NCBI RefSeq assembly: GCF_902859585.1
Contig: NZ_CADIJM010000001.1
Location: 124,001 to 188,000 of the forward strand
DNA: 64,000 nucleotides
Reading direction: 5' to 3'
Source: Achromobacter animicus
Lineage (GTDB): Bacteria; Pseudomonadota; Gammaproteobacteria; Burkholderiales; Burkholderiaceae_B
A program made the position numbers and the translations under genes. The notes under the pieces are model-generated. The model did not search any database, was not told the DNA's origin, and saw only the letters and a program-made list of their open reading frames with translations. This document shows positions 45,846 through 53,927 of the stretch, piece after piece (position 1 is the stretch's first letter; every line of letters begins with the position of its first letter).

Positions 45846-46871
45846 ATGCCTTTCACGCTTCGCCGCCGGTCGCCGCTTCGCTTGCCGTTTCTTCAGACGA
45901 TTCGTCTGTCGATTCGCCCGCCATTTCGATTGCTGTTGGGTAGCGCGGTGCTGACGACACTATGTTCGTTTTCCGCCACGGCGCAAACAGACTATCCGAC
46001 GAAACCGGTGCGGCTCGTGGTGCCGTATCCGCCGGGCGCGGCGACCGACGCGATCTCGCGCGCGTTTGCCCAGCAGTTGGGAACGATCATGGGGCAGCCC
46101 GTGGTCGTCGAAAACCGGCCTGGCGCGGGTTCGGCGATCGGCATCACGGCGGTGAAAGGCCGGCCGGCCGACGGGTACACGCTGTTGGTCCATGCCGAAG
46201 GGTTCTACAGCGCGAAATTGACGACACCGGGCGCGGGCTACGCGTTTTCGGATTTCGAGATTCTTGCGCCGTTAGGTCAGAGCAGTTACGCCTTCATCGT
46301 GCCAGCCGACAGGGGCTGGAATCGCCTCGAGGACCTGAAGGGGGCAAAGCGCGAATTGGATATCGGCATCGCCGACCTGGGCGTGGGCACTTATTCCACG
46401 CTGGCCGCGCGACTGGCATCAGGCCTTCAGACGCAGTACCGTCCCATTCCCTTCAAAGGCGGCGCGGAAGGCCTGACGGCGATCCTGGGCGGGCAGATCG
46501 ACGGCTACTTCACCACGATTGGCACGACGCAGAACGTCAAGGACAATCCTCACGTCAAGGTGTTGGCGTATACCGGGCGGCCAGGAAGCACCTCGCATCT
46601 GCCCGGCGTGAAGACGTTCGCAGAACTCGGCGTGCCGGACATGGTATTTCACAGCAGCTACAGCGTGGCCGTGCGGACGGGCATCCCTGAACCGGTGAGA
46701 GACAGGCTGGCAGGATTCGTCAGGCAGGCGGTCGCGTCTGAAGAAATGAATAAGGCGCGCCGCGATCTGTTCCTGGACGAATACAGCGGGAGTCTGGACG
46801 AGTACAAGCAAGAGCTTCTGGGCCTGGCTGCGGAATTCGAAGCCAGCGCGCGGGCCCGCAAGGCGGAATGA
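45846..46871 (+). CDS. Bug-family (TctC-like) periplasmic binding protein
   Basis: 341 aa. The N-terminus is unusually long and Arg-rich before the hydrophobic core ([12 protein letters not shown]..., core about 31-46, cleavage SATA-QTDYP). The Bug hallmark [18 protein letters not shown] and [11 protein letters not shown] follow. ATG 45846 was chosen from the available in-frame starts; a shorter start is possible but would remove the positive region. Monocistronic, and convergent with the MFS gene, which ends 2 bp after it. Confidence 0.8.
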   Translation: MPFTLRRRSPLRLPFLQTIRLSIRPPFRLLLGSAVLTTLCSFSATAQTDYPTKPVRLVVPYPPGAATDAISRAFAQQLGTIMGQPVVVENRPGAGSAIGITAVKGRPADGYTLLVHAEGFYSAKLTTPGAGYAFSDFEILAPLGQSSYAFIVPADRGWNRLEDLKGAKRELDIGIADLGVGTYSTLAARLASGLQTQYRPIPFKGGAEGLTAILGGQIDGYFTTIGTTQNVKDNPHVKVLAYTGRPGSTSHLPGVKTFAELGVPDMVFHSSYSVAVRTGIPEPVRDRLAGFVRQAVASEEMNKARRDLFLDEYSGSLDEYKQELLGLAAEFEASARARKAE

Positions 46872-46873
46872 TT

Positions 46874-48094
46874 TCAGGAGGCCACGGCTTCCGGTTGCTG
46901 GCGCAAGCGCAGTACTGGCGATGTGAACAGCACGGCGAACTGGATGAAAAACCCCAGGGTCGACACCCAAAGACACGCCTCCACCCCAAAACGCGCCGCC
47001 AGCGTCGCGCCGATCAACGCGCCGATGGGGCGCGCGCCGAAGTTGGCGGTCACGATGACGGATGACACGCGGCCCAGCAGGGCGTTGGGCGTCACCGATT
47101 GACGCAGCGTGGTGGTGGTGATGGTCCACAGGATCGGCCCGGCGCCGAATAGAAAGAACCCCACCGCCGCCCATGCCCCTGACGGATACACCAGCGTCGA
47201 CAAGAGGATGAAGCTGGCCAGCAAGGCGGACAGCGGGCCCGCGCCAATCATCGCGCCGAACGGCAGGCGGCGGGCGAGCCACGGGGCGGCCAGTGCGCCG
47301 GCCAGCATGCCTGCGCCATAAACCCCCAGCGTAATCCCCACGCCCGCAGCGGACAGGCCGAGGCGGTCGACGGCGTAGGCGACGTAGATCGCCAGCAGGA
47401 CAAACCAGGCGGTATTGAAAAAGAGGGCGGTCAGGAGAACCGGACGCAACAGGGGATGGGTGGCGACGAAGGCGGCGCCTTCGCGCAATTCGGTGAGCGG
47501 ATGACGGCGTTGTGCCGTCTTCGGCGCGTCCTGCGGCAGGCCTGCCAGAAAGACGGCGGCCAGCAGCGACAGTGTGGTCGCGAGCACATAGGCGGTGGAG
47601 GCGCCCATCCACCCCACGAGCGCGCCGCCCGCCGCGGGGCCGGCCGAAAACGCGGCGCTGCGCGCCAGTTCCAGCCAGCGGTTGGCATTGGAGAGTTCAC
47701 CAGGCGGAACCAGCTTGGGCACCAACGCAGGCGCCGCCACGTTGTAGGCGACGGTGCCCACTGCCCCGGCGAAGCCCAGCGCGGCGAGCCATTGCAGGCT
47801 GAGGCCGCCCGACCACAACAGCGCCAGCAGCACGATCAGGCTTGCCGCGCGCACGGCCTCGGCGGCGGTCATCAGCGAGCGGCGCGACATCCGGTCGGCC
47901 AGCACGCCGGCGGGCAGGGACAGCAATAGGAACGGCAGCGTCTGCGCGGTTTGCAGGTAGCCGGTCTGCGCGGCGGTGGCGCCCAAGGCCAGCACGGCAT
48001 ACAGCGGCGCGGCGGCGAGCGCGATCTGCTCGGAGAACTGTGCGGCCAGGTTCGACGCCGCGAGGCGGCGGAAAGCGGAGGGCAGGGCGGGCAT
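46874..48094 (-). CDS. MFS transporter (EntS/MefA-like, 12 TM)
   Basis: 406 aa. About 12 hydrophobic segments; the central cytoplasmic loop (about 185-205) contains charged residues. The N-terminus RRLAASNLAAQFSEQIALAAAPLYA and the motif GVLADRMSRRSLM near 65 are typical of the MFS_3/enterobactin-exporter-like branch. Probably a proton-driven exporter of a small molecule. It follows map in the same direction after 95 bp. Substrate not predictable. Confidence 0.85.
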   Translation of the reverse strand: MPALPSAFRRLAASNLAAQFSEQIALAAAPLYAVLALGATAAQTGYLQTAQTLPFLLLSLPAGVLADRMSRRSLMTAAEAVRAASLIVLLALLWSGGLSLQWLAALGFAGAVGTVAYNVAAPALVPKLVPPGELSNANRWLELARSAAFSAGPAAGGALVGWMGASTAYVLATTLSLLAAVFLAGLPQDAPKTAQRRHPLTELREGAAFVATHPLLRPVLLTALFFNTAWFVLLAIYVAYAVDRLGLSAAGVGITLGVYGAGMLAGALAAPWLARRLPFGAMIGAGPLSALLASFILLSTLVYPSGAWAAVGFFLFGAGPILWTITTTTLRQSVTPNALLGRVSSVIVTANFGARPIGALIGATLAARFGVEACLWVSTLGFFIQFAVLFTSPVLRLRQQPEAVAS

Positions 48095-48189
48095 GAACGG
48101 GGCGGCGGGCGCCGCAGAAACGGCAAGGGCACGATGATGATCGTACCCGTGCGGCCCTGCACTCCGGTCCTTGCTGGGACGCGTCCCGA

Positions 48190-48981
48190 TCAGGGAATCG
48201 GGGGGTAGTCGCCGAAGCCGTCAGGCCAGGTGGTCAGCACGTCGTAGCCGGTCTCGGTGACGACGACCATATGCTCCCATTGCGCGGACAGTGAGCGGTC
48301 CTTGGTGACAACCGTCCAGCCGTCGGGGAGTTGCTTGGTCTGCGGCTTGCCGGCGTTGATCATGGGCTCGATCGTGAACATCATGCCGGGCTGCAGCACC
48401 AGGCCTTCGCCGGGGCGGCCGTAGTGCAGCACCTGCGGGTCGTCGTGATAGATCTGGCCGATGCCGTGGCCGCAGTATTCGCGCACGATGCTGAAGTGCT
48501 CGCGATGGGCGACGGTCTGGATGGCGTGGCCGATGTCGCCCAGCGTGGCGCCGGGCTTGACGGCCATGATGCCGGCGCGCATGGCTTCGTACGTGGTGTT
48601 GACCAGGCGGCGCGCAAGCGGACTGGGCTGGCCGACGTAGTACATGCGGCTGGTGTCGCCGAACCAGCCGTCCTTGATGACGGCCACGTCGATGTTCAGG
48701 ATGTCGCCGTTCTTGAGCACCTTGGCCGACGGGATGCCGTGGCAGATGACGTGGTTGACCGACGCGCAGATGGTCTTGGGAAAGCCGTGGTAGCCGACGT
48801 TGGCGGGCGTGGCTTTCAGCACGTTGACGATGTAGTCGTGACAGACGCGGTCGAGCTCATCGGTGGTGACGCCGGGACGGACGTGTTCGCCGATCATGTG
48901 CAGCACTTCGGCCGCCATGGCGCCCGCCTTGCGAGCCATTTCGATGTCGGCGGCCGATTTGATGGAAACCTTCTTGGCCAT
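48190..48981 (-). CDS. map: Type I methionine aminopeptidase (second-copy context)
   Basis: 263 aa metallopeptidase that removes N-terminal Met from nascent proteins. All five metal ligands are present: Asp pair in NIDVAVIKDGWFGDTSR, His in GHGIGQIYHDD, Glu in MMFTIEPMINAG and Glu in SAQWEHMVVV. The gene starts directly after the stop of a ParD-like gene (TAA then ATG), and is not near rpsB/tsf/glnD, where the housekeeping copy usually lies, so this may be a paralogue (inference). Confidence 0.93.
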   Translation of the reverse strand: MAKKVSIKSAADIEMARKAGAMAAEVLHMIGEHVRPGVTTDELDRVCHDYIVNVLKATPANVGYHGFPKTICASVNHVICHGIPSAKVLKNGDILNIDVAVIKDGWFGDTSRMYYVGQPSPLARRLVNTTYEAMRAGIMAVKPGATLGDIGHAIQTVAHREHFSIVREYCGHGIGQIYHDDPQVLHYGRPGEGLVLQPGMMFTIEPMINAGKPQTKQLPDGWTVVTKDRSLSAQWEHMVVVTETGYDVLTTWPDGFGDYPPIP

Positions 48982-49227
48982 TTATGCGGCCTCCTGCTGT
49001 AAGGGTTGCGGCAACCCTTGCGAGAGGGAGGCGATGGTGAAGCCTTCTGCCTGGTCGATGCGGATCAGCAGTTGGCAGATGTCGGCGTGGCGCAGTTCGG
49101 GATAGAGCTCGGACAGCATGCCGATGCGCATCCAGTGTTCGGCCTGGGAATTGATCGAGCGGCTGAGGGCGCCGCTGGCGACGCGCAGGTTCTCATGCAT
49201 CTGCTCGGAAATCTTGACGATACCCAT
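48982..49227 (-). CDS. ParD-like antitoxin-family protein
   Basis: 81 aa. MGIVKISEQMHENLRVASGALSRSINSQAEHWMRIGMLSE shows a ribbon-helix-helix-type N-terminus (IVKISEQ strand, two helices) as in the ParD-like family (PF11903 type). No ParE-like toxin is encoded beside it; the next gene is map, with which it forms a bicistron without spacer. The start is ATG 49225-49227. A 27-bp inverted repeat overlaps its promoter, as expected for RHH autorepression. Role unknown. Confidence 0.8.
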   Translation of the reverse strand: MGIVKISEQMHENLRVASGALSRSINSQAEHWMRIGMLSELYPELRHADICQLLIRIDQAEGFTIASLSQGLPQPLQQEAA

Positions 49228-49234
49228 AGTGGAT

Positions 49235-49261
49235 GTTCCGTATATGTTTTGTATATGGAAC
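49235..49261. promoter_or_regulatory. 27-bp inverted repeat, probable operator of the parD-like/map unit
   Basis: GTTCCGTATA (49235-49244) and TATATGGAAC (49252-49261) are complementary at 9 of 10 positions around a 7-bp centre. The repeat lies 7 bp upstream of the parD-like start and covers the -10 region. RHH proteins typically bind such dyads. Confidence 0.6.
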
Positions 49262-49278
49262 GTATCGTACTGCGGCAA
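49250..49278 (-). promoter_or_regulatory. Putative sigma70 promoter of the parD-like/map unit
   Basis: On the minus strand, TTGCCG (49273-49278), 17-bp spacer, TATACA (49250-49255). It overlaps the inverted repeat 49235-49261, so repressor binding would block it. Confidence 0.55.
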
Positions 49279-49300
49279 GAGGCCGCGTGCAAATCGGCCC

Positions 49301-49984
49301 TCAGGCTTCCTTGCTTTCCTTGCTTTCCTTGCGCGGCTTGGCTCGCGTGGACTTTTTGGCAGCGCCCGCGCGCGGCGCATCCTTCGGTGCGGGGGCGGCC
49401 GCGGCGGTCATCTGTTCCATCCACATCAGCGCGTCGGTGTACGACAGGAACTGCTGGAGGTAACCGGGCGACATTTCGCGCATCAGGGTCAGGGCGCGGT
49501 GCACGAGCTGGTTCGAGTTGAGCGGGCCGGCGTTCTTGTGGACCCGTTCCTGCGATTGGCGGACCTGGCGGTCGGCGCTGAAGCGGGACCAGAGCGCGCG
49601 GAATTCATCGAGCAGCGGCAGCTCGGGGTAGGCGGCGCGCAGGCCTAGCGGGTCGCGGGAATCGTCGGAGCCAAGATAGGCGATCAACTCGGCCAGCGGT
49701 CCACCCCACACGGCGTCTTGCGAGGCCTCTGCATCAGCCTCAGCGCCTGCATCCGCAGCCGCATCCTCCGCGCCGATCAACTCCCCCTCATACGCCGCGA
49801 TCAGACCCGCAAGCCGCTCGTCCAGCCGCTGACGCACCGCGCCGTCGTACGCGGCCGCGCGGCGGTCCAGCGCGTCGATCAGGTGAAAGCGCAGCGGGTT
49901 GAGGCGATCCGCGCCGCTGGCGCGCCAGGCGTCCAGCACCGCACGTGCATTCAGGCTCTCAGCGCGGCTGCCGTCACTGTTCAC
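49301..49984 (-). CDS. DUF2894 domain protein
   Basis: 227 aa. Predicted soluble, mostly helical, with ARAVLDAWRASGADRLNPLRFHLIDALDRRAAA near the N-terminus, and SPGYLQQFLSYTDALMWMEQM before a basic Lys/Arg-rich C-terminal tail. An acidic Ala/Glu/Asp stretch lies around 80-100. The start is GTG 49982-49984, which overlaps the upstream OmpA-family gene by 11 bp. The last ten codons contain a 9-bp tandem repeat. Function unknown; always expected with the adjacent motor-like genes. No catalytic motif was seen. Confidence 0.75.
   Translation of the reverse strand: MNSDGSRAESLNARAVLDAWRASGADRLNPLRFHLIDALDRRAAAYDGAVRQRLDERLAGLIAAYEGELIGAEDAAADAGAEADAEASQDAVWGGPLAELIAYLGSDDSRDPLGLRAAYPELPLLDEFRALWSRFSADRQVRQSQERVHKNAGPLNSNQLVHRALTLMREMSPGYLQQFLSYTDALMWMEQMTAAAAPAPKDAPRAGAAKKSTRAKPRKESKESKEA
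49306..49332. repeat. 9-bp tandem repeat in the 3' end of the DUF2894 gene
   Basis: Three consecutive units, CTTCCTTGC (49306) then TTTCCTTGC twice (49315, 49324), encoding a KES/KEA-type tail. Copy changes preserve frame and would only alter tail length. Confidence 0.7.
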
Positions 49985-50624
49985 CGGGCTTACCCGCTTC
50001 GTTGGACGGCTTGGGGATGGGCGTGATTTCCACGCGGCGGTTCTTGGCGCGGCCTTCCTCGTCGGCGTTCGACGCCACGGGTTGCTCGGCGCCAAACGCC
50101 GCGGCAAACACGGTTGACGACGGCACGCCTTCGTCGATCAGGGCGCGCGTCACCGTGAGCGCGCGCTGGGCGGAAAGGTCCCAGTTGTCCGCGAAGCGGC
50201 GGTTGCCTTCGCGCACCTGCTGGTCGTCGGTAAACCCGCTGACCATCAGGATTTCGTTGTGGGTCTTCAGGTAGGCGGACAGCGGCTCGATCAGGCTTTT
50301 CAGGATCTCGCGGCCCTCGGGCTGGAGCTGGTCGGAGTTCAGCGCGAACAGCACGCTGCCGCTGATGCCGATGCGGCCGTTGATGAGCGTCACGCGGCCG
50401 GCGGCCAGGGGGCCCGCCAGCGCCTGCTCCAGGGTTTCGCGGCGATGGGTTTCTTCCTGGCGCTGCTTGACCTCTTCTTCCAGCTGCGTCGACAGCTGCA
50501 ACTGCACCGCGACGACGCTGACCAGGATGAGGACGAAGGCGCCCAGCAGCACGGACATCAGGTCGCCGAAGACGGCCCAGGCGGGCGCCGTTGCCTCCAC
50601 GCCGCCGTCGATATCCTCGCTCAT
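49974..50624 (-). CDS. MotB/OmpA-family inner-membrane peptidoglycan-binding protein (ion-motor B subunit-like)
   Basis: 216 aa. A short cytoplasmic N-terminus leads to one TM helix (about 15-40) that carries Asp21 in WAVFGDLMSVLLGAF, at the place of the proton-binding Asp of MotB-type stators. A linker coil (45-70) precedes an OmpA-like peptidoglycan-binding domain (about 85-200) with NSDQLQPEGREIL and the NRRVEITP ending. It starts in a 4-bp overlap with the DUF802 gene, indicating stoichiometric co-production. Predicted to form an A5B2-like channel with that protein. Confidence 0.85.
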   Translation of the reverse strand: MSEDIDGGVEATAPAWAVFGDLMSVLLGAFVLILVSVVAVQLQLSTQLEEEVKQRQEETHRRETLEQALAGPLAAGRVTLINGRIGISGSVLFALNSDQLQPEGREILKSLIEPLSAYLKTHNEILMVSGFTDDQQVREGNRRFADNWDLSAQRALTVTRALIDEGVPSSTVFAAAFGAEQPVASNADEEGRAKNRRVEITPIPKPSNEAGKPGEQ

Positions 50625-53600
50625 GCCGTTTCCGCTCCGGCGGTGGCGCGCTGGGCGGCCAACTGCTGCAGGTTCTCGATGATCTGCTTCTGCGACATCA
50701 GGCTCAGGTCGACGACCTCACGGGCCTGCGCCACGTAGTAGGAAAGCTGCTCGTCGCCGCGCGCGATGGACTTGTCCAGTGCGGCTTCGATGCGTTGCAG
50801 ATGCGCCGTAAGCTTGTCGTTCGATTCGCCGAAGGCCTGCACGGCCGCGCCAAAGGATTCGCCCAGGCTGGCGACTTCGACGGCGCTGCTGGTGACCAGC
50901 GACGCCACGTCGGACAGCTTGCCGGTTTCGGATTCGACCTGCGCGGTGAACTGCGCGCCCACGCGTTCCAGCATGTCGGCCGACGAGGCGACCAGCCTGT
51001 CCACGGCGGTGCGCTGCTCGGCGGCGGTGTGGTTGACGGCGTCCAGCAGCGTGCTCAGCGTTTCGAGCAGGCGGTTGCGCTCCTGCAGCATGTCGTTGTC
51101 GCGCACCATGCTGTCAGACAGCTTCTGGCGCAGCTCGCCGATGACCTCGGCGGCGGCGCGGGGCGCTTCAGAAGCCGCTTGAACCAGACGGCCGATCTCG
51201 GCGATGGTTTCACTGGCGTGGGCCTGCGTCTGGGCAGTGATGTCCTGCGCGGTCAAGCTCAGCGTGTCGCAGATTTCCTGCTGCAAACCGGCGGCCTGTG
51301 CGCCGGCCTGCTGCCATTCGGTGCGCAGGGCGTCGGCCATGGCCGCCAGCTTGCCGGTCCAGGCGGTAAGGCGCTCCTCGTCGTTGGCAGCCAGCGCCGT
51401 TTGCAGGGCAGTGTGCGATTGTTCCAGCGTCTGAAGCAGCTCGGCGGCTTGCGTGCCGAAGGCGGCGGACGCGGTTTCCAGCGCCTGGCGATTGTCGCGG
51501 GCGAGTTGTTGGCCGGTTTCTTCCTGGCGGGCCTGCGCATCGGTCCAGGCCTGCGTGACGCCGCCGGCTGCCGTTTCCAGGCGCGTCGACACGCTTTCCA
51601 GTAGGGCGGCCTGCTGCTGCGTCTGGGCAGTGATGTCGCGGGCGGTCTGAGCGAGCGCGTCGCTGATTTCGAGCTGGCGCAGGGCGGCTTGGGTGCCGGC
51701 CTGTTCCCATTCCTCGCCCAGCTTGGCGGCCATTGCCGTCAGCGAACCGGTCCAGGCGGCCAGACGCTCCTCGTCGCGCGAGGCCAGCGCGGTTTGCAGG
51801 TCGGCGTGCGATTGATCCAGCGTGCGCAGCAACGCGTCGGCATGCTGGCCAAAGGTGGCCGCGGCGGTTTCCAGCGCGCGCTGGTTGTCGGCGGCCAGTT
51901 GCTTGCCCAGGTCTTCCTGCCGCGTTTGCGCGTCGCGCCAGGCTTGCGTGACGCTGCCTGCCGCGGTTTCCAGGCGAGAGGACACGTCCTGCAGCAAGCG
52001 GGCCTGCGCCTCGGTCTGGCCGGTGATGCCGCGCGCGGTCTCGGCCAGTGCGTCGTTGATTTCCTGCTGACGGGCCACGGTGTTCGCGCCGGCCTGTTCC
52101 CATTGCTGGCCCAGCTTGGCGGTCATGGCGCCCAGCGTATTGCTCCAGACGGCAAGGCGGTCTTCGTCGCGGGCGGCCAAGGCGGCCTGAAGTTCGGTGT
52201 GCGATTGGTCCAGCGTGCGCAGCAGCGAGGCGGCGTGCTGTTCGAAGGCCGCCGTGGCGGCTTCGAGCGCCGCCTGGTTGCCCGCGGCCAGCTTGCCGCT
52301 GGATTCTTCCTGGCGGGCGAGGGCGCGGGTCCATTGGTCCGACACGCCGATGGCGGCGGCTTCCATGCGGGCCGACACGCCTTCCATCAGCGCAGCTTGC
52401 GCCGCGGCCTGCTCGGCCACGTCGCGCACGGTCTGCGCCAAGGTGTCGTTGATTTCCTGCTGGCGGGCGGCGGCTTGCGCGCCGGACTGCTCCCATTCCT
52501 GGCGCAGCGTGGCGCCCATCGCGCCCAGCGTTTCGGTCCAGGCGGCCAGGCGCTGCTGATCGCGCGAGGCCAGATCCGTTTGCAGCGCGGCGTGCGAGGC
52601 GTTCAGGGTGCGCAGCAGCGATGCGGAATGTTGTTCGAAGCTGGCTGCCGCGGCGGTGAGCGCCTGCAGGTTGTCGCCCGCCAGCTTCTCGCCGGCTTGC
52701 TGCTGGCGCGACAGCGCGTCGGTCCAGGCTTGCGACATGTTGCCGGACGACGCTTCCAGGCGCGCCGACACGCTGTCCAGCAGGTTGGCCGAGCGTTGCT
52801 CGAAGGTCTGGGCGAAGCGGTCGAGCGAGGCGCGCAGGTCTTCGGCCATGGCCTCGCTGGCGCGCTGCTGGCCGGCCACTGCCCGGCTCCAGATGCCGGC
52901 AACGTCGGTCGTCGCGGCTTGCAGCCCGGCGGTCAGGCCTTCCAGTTGCTGGCGCACGGCCTGCGAGACCGTGTCCTGCAGCGTGGCGGTTTCGCGCGAC
53001 AGGCTGTTCATGGTGGCTTGCACGACGGGCTGCAGCGCTTCGCCGGCGGAGCGCGCGCTTTGCGCCACGCTGTCCTTCATGGACTGTTCCATCACGGATG
53101 CGAGGCGGGCGTAGGCGGCTTCGGCCTTGCCCTGGAAGGCGGTCTGGCTGGCGATCTGGCGTTCGTTCAGCGCCTGATTCTGCTGTTCCATGCTCTTCAT
53201 CATGGATTCCAGCTGGCCGACGATGGCGGGCATCGCGTCGGCCTGACGTTGCATCACTTCAGCCTGGCGCTGGAGCAGCTTGAAGGATTCTTCGCGCTGG
53301 TAGCTTTGCGAATACACGCGCAGCGTGGTCGCGGCCTGGGTGTCCAGGAGTTGCGCCGCGTGGACGCGGTCGCGGCGGCACAGCGCGGCCAGGAGGCCCA
53401 GCATGGCGGACGCGGCGACGCCAGCGATCGAGGTGCCGAACGCAAAGCCCAGGCCCTTGACGGGTGCGGCCAGCGACGCGCGGATCGCGGCCAGATCCGT
53501 GGAGCTTTCAAGCGCAAGGCCAGTGCCGCGCAGCGTGACGACCATGCCGAGGAAGGTGCCCAGCATGCCCAGCAGAACCAGCAGGCCGACGAGGTAGGGC

Positions 53601-53917
53601 GCCAGCGTCGGGCCGGGCAGGCCCACGCGCTCGCCTTCGATACGCAGGCGCGCCGCGTTGCGCAGGCCGGCCGGCACCTTGTCCAGCCAGGCGCCCAGGC
53701 TGCCGGGCGCTTCCTTGATGTCCGTCACGGCGCGTGACAGGGCAGTCGTTGCCTGCTGGTAGCGCAGCAGCTCGAGCGCGCCGGCCAGGTAACAGACGCC
53801 GATCAGCAGCGTCACGGCCAGCGCCAGCGGGTTCGTTCCCGCGTAACCGGCACCGATCCAGCCCACAACGGCCAGTCCGGCCAGGAAAACCACGATATTG
53901 ATCAGAGTCTTGGACAT
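50621..53917 (-). CDS. MotA/TolQ/ExbB-like membrane protein with very long DUF802 tail
   Basis: 1098 aa. Four N-terminal hydrophobic segments at about 5-25, 31-51, 107-129 and 155-180. The last two form a MotA/ExbB-type channel core, seen in LLGMLGTFLGMVVTLRGTG and FGTSIAGVAASAMLG. The remaining roughly 910 residues are a cytoplasmic alpha-helical tail rich in Ala, Gln and Glu, with three complete 131-residue tandem repeats (from Arg456, each starting RLAxW) and diverged copies at the sides. Topology recalls ZorA of Zorya systems, but sequence identity to it is not shown. It follows the DUF3348 gene after 10 bp. Confidence 0.85.
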   Translation of the reverse strand: MSKTLINIVVFLAGLAVVGWIGAGYAGTNPLALAVTLLIGVCYLAGALELLRYQQATTALSRAVTDIKEAPGSLGAWLDKVPAGLRNAARLRIEGERVGLPGPTLAPYLVGLLVLLGMLGTFLGMVVTLRGTGLALESSTDLAAIRASLAAPVKGLGFAFGTSIAGVAASAMLGLLAALCRRDRVHAAQLLDTQAATTLRVYSQSYQREESFKLLQRQAEVMQRQADAMPAIVGQLESMMKSMEQQNQALNERQIASQTAFQGKAEAAYARLASVMEQSMKDSVAQSARSAGEALQPVVQATMNSLSRETATLQDTVSQAVRQQLEGLTAGLQAATTDVAGIWSRAVAGQQRASEAMAEDLRASLDRFAQTFEQRSANLLDSVSARLEASSGNMSQAWTDALSRQQQAGEKLAGDNLQALTAAAASFEQHSASLLRTLNASHAALQTDLASRDQQRLAAWTETLGAMGATLRQEWEQSGAQAAARQQEINDTLAQTVRDVAEQAAAQAALMEGVSARMEAAAIGVSDQWTRALARQEESSGKLAAGNQAALEAATAAFEQHAASLLRTLDQSHTELQAALAARDEDRLAVWSNTLGAMTAKLGQQWEQAGANTVARQQEINDALAETARGITGQTEAQARLLQDVSSRLETAAGSVTQAWRDAQTRQEDLGKQLAADNQRALETAAATFGQHADALLRTLDQSHADLQTALASRDEERLAAWTGSLTAMAAKLGEEWEQAGTQAALRQLEISDALAQTARDITAQTQQQAALLESVSTRLETAAGGVTQAWTDAQARQEETGQQLARDNRQALETASAAFGTQAAELLQTLEQSHTALQTALAANDEERLTAWTGKLAAMADALRTEWQQAGAQAAGLQQEICDTLSLTAQDITAQTQAHASETIAEIGRLVQAASEAPRAAAEVIGELRQKLSDSMVRDNDMLQERNRLLETLSTLLDAVNHTAAEQRTAVDRLVASSADMLERVGAQFTAQVESETGKLSDVASLVTSSAVEVASLGESFGAAVQAFGESNDKLTAHLQRIEAALDKSIARGDEQLSYYVAQAREVVDLSLMSQKQIIENLQQLAAQRATAGAETA
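51374..52552 (-). repeat. Three tandem 393-bp units coding for 131-aa repeats
   Basis: The coding sequence repeats with period 393 bp, each unit opening at an RLAxW motif (Arg456, Arg587, Arg718; Arg849 opens a partial fourth). Sub-motifs EWEQ(S/A)G, QQEINDTL/ISDALAQT and LLRTLDQSH recur in register. A weaker partial copy precedes the first unit. Amino-acid similarity among units is evident but not exact, so these are old duplications. Confidence 0.8.
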
Positions 53918-53927
53918 AGTGTCCTAA

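Noticed and set aside
48982-49227. Classic ParDE toxin-antitoxin locus
   Set aside because: No ParE-like toxin gene is present; the partner by position is map.
49301-49332. Phase-variable tract
   Set aside because: The repeat unit is 9 bp, so slippage keeps the frame and cannot switch the gene off.
51689-53737. 682-codon plus-strand frame opposite the DUF802 gene
   Set aside because: Its repeats only mirror the repeats of the real gene; composition is atypical for a protein.
49974-53917. Zorya anti-phage system
   Set aside because: The A/B-like pair fits the general plan, but no ZorC, ZorD or ZorE-like nuclease or helicase gene is adjacent, and neighbours are DUF2894 and DUF3348. Called a motor of unknown role instead.
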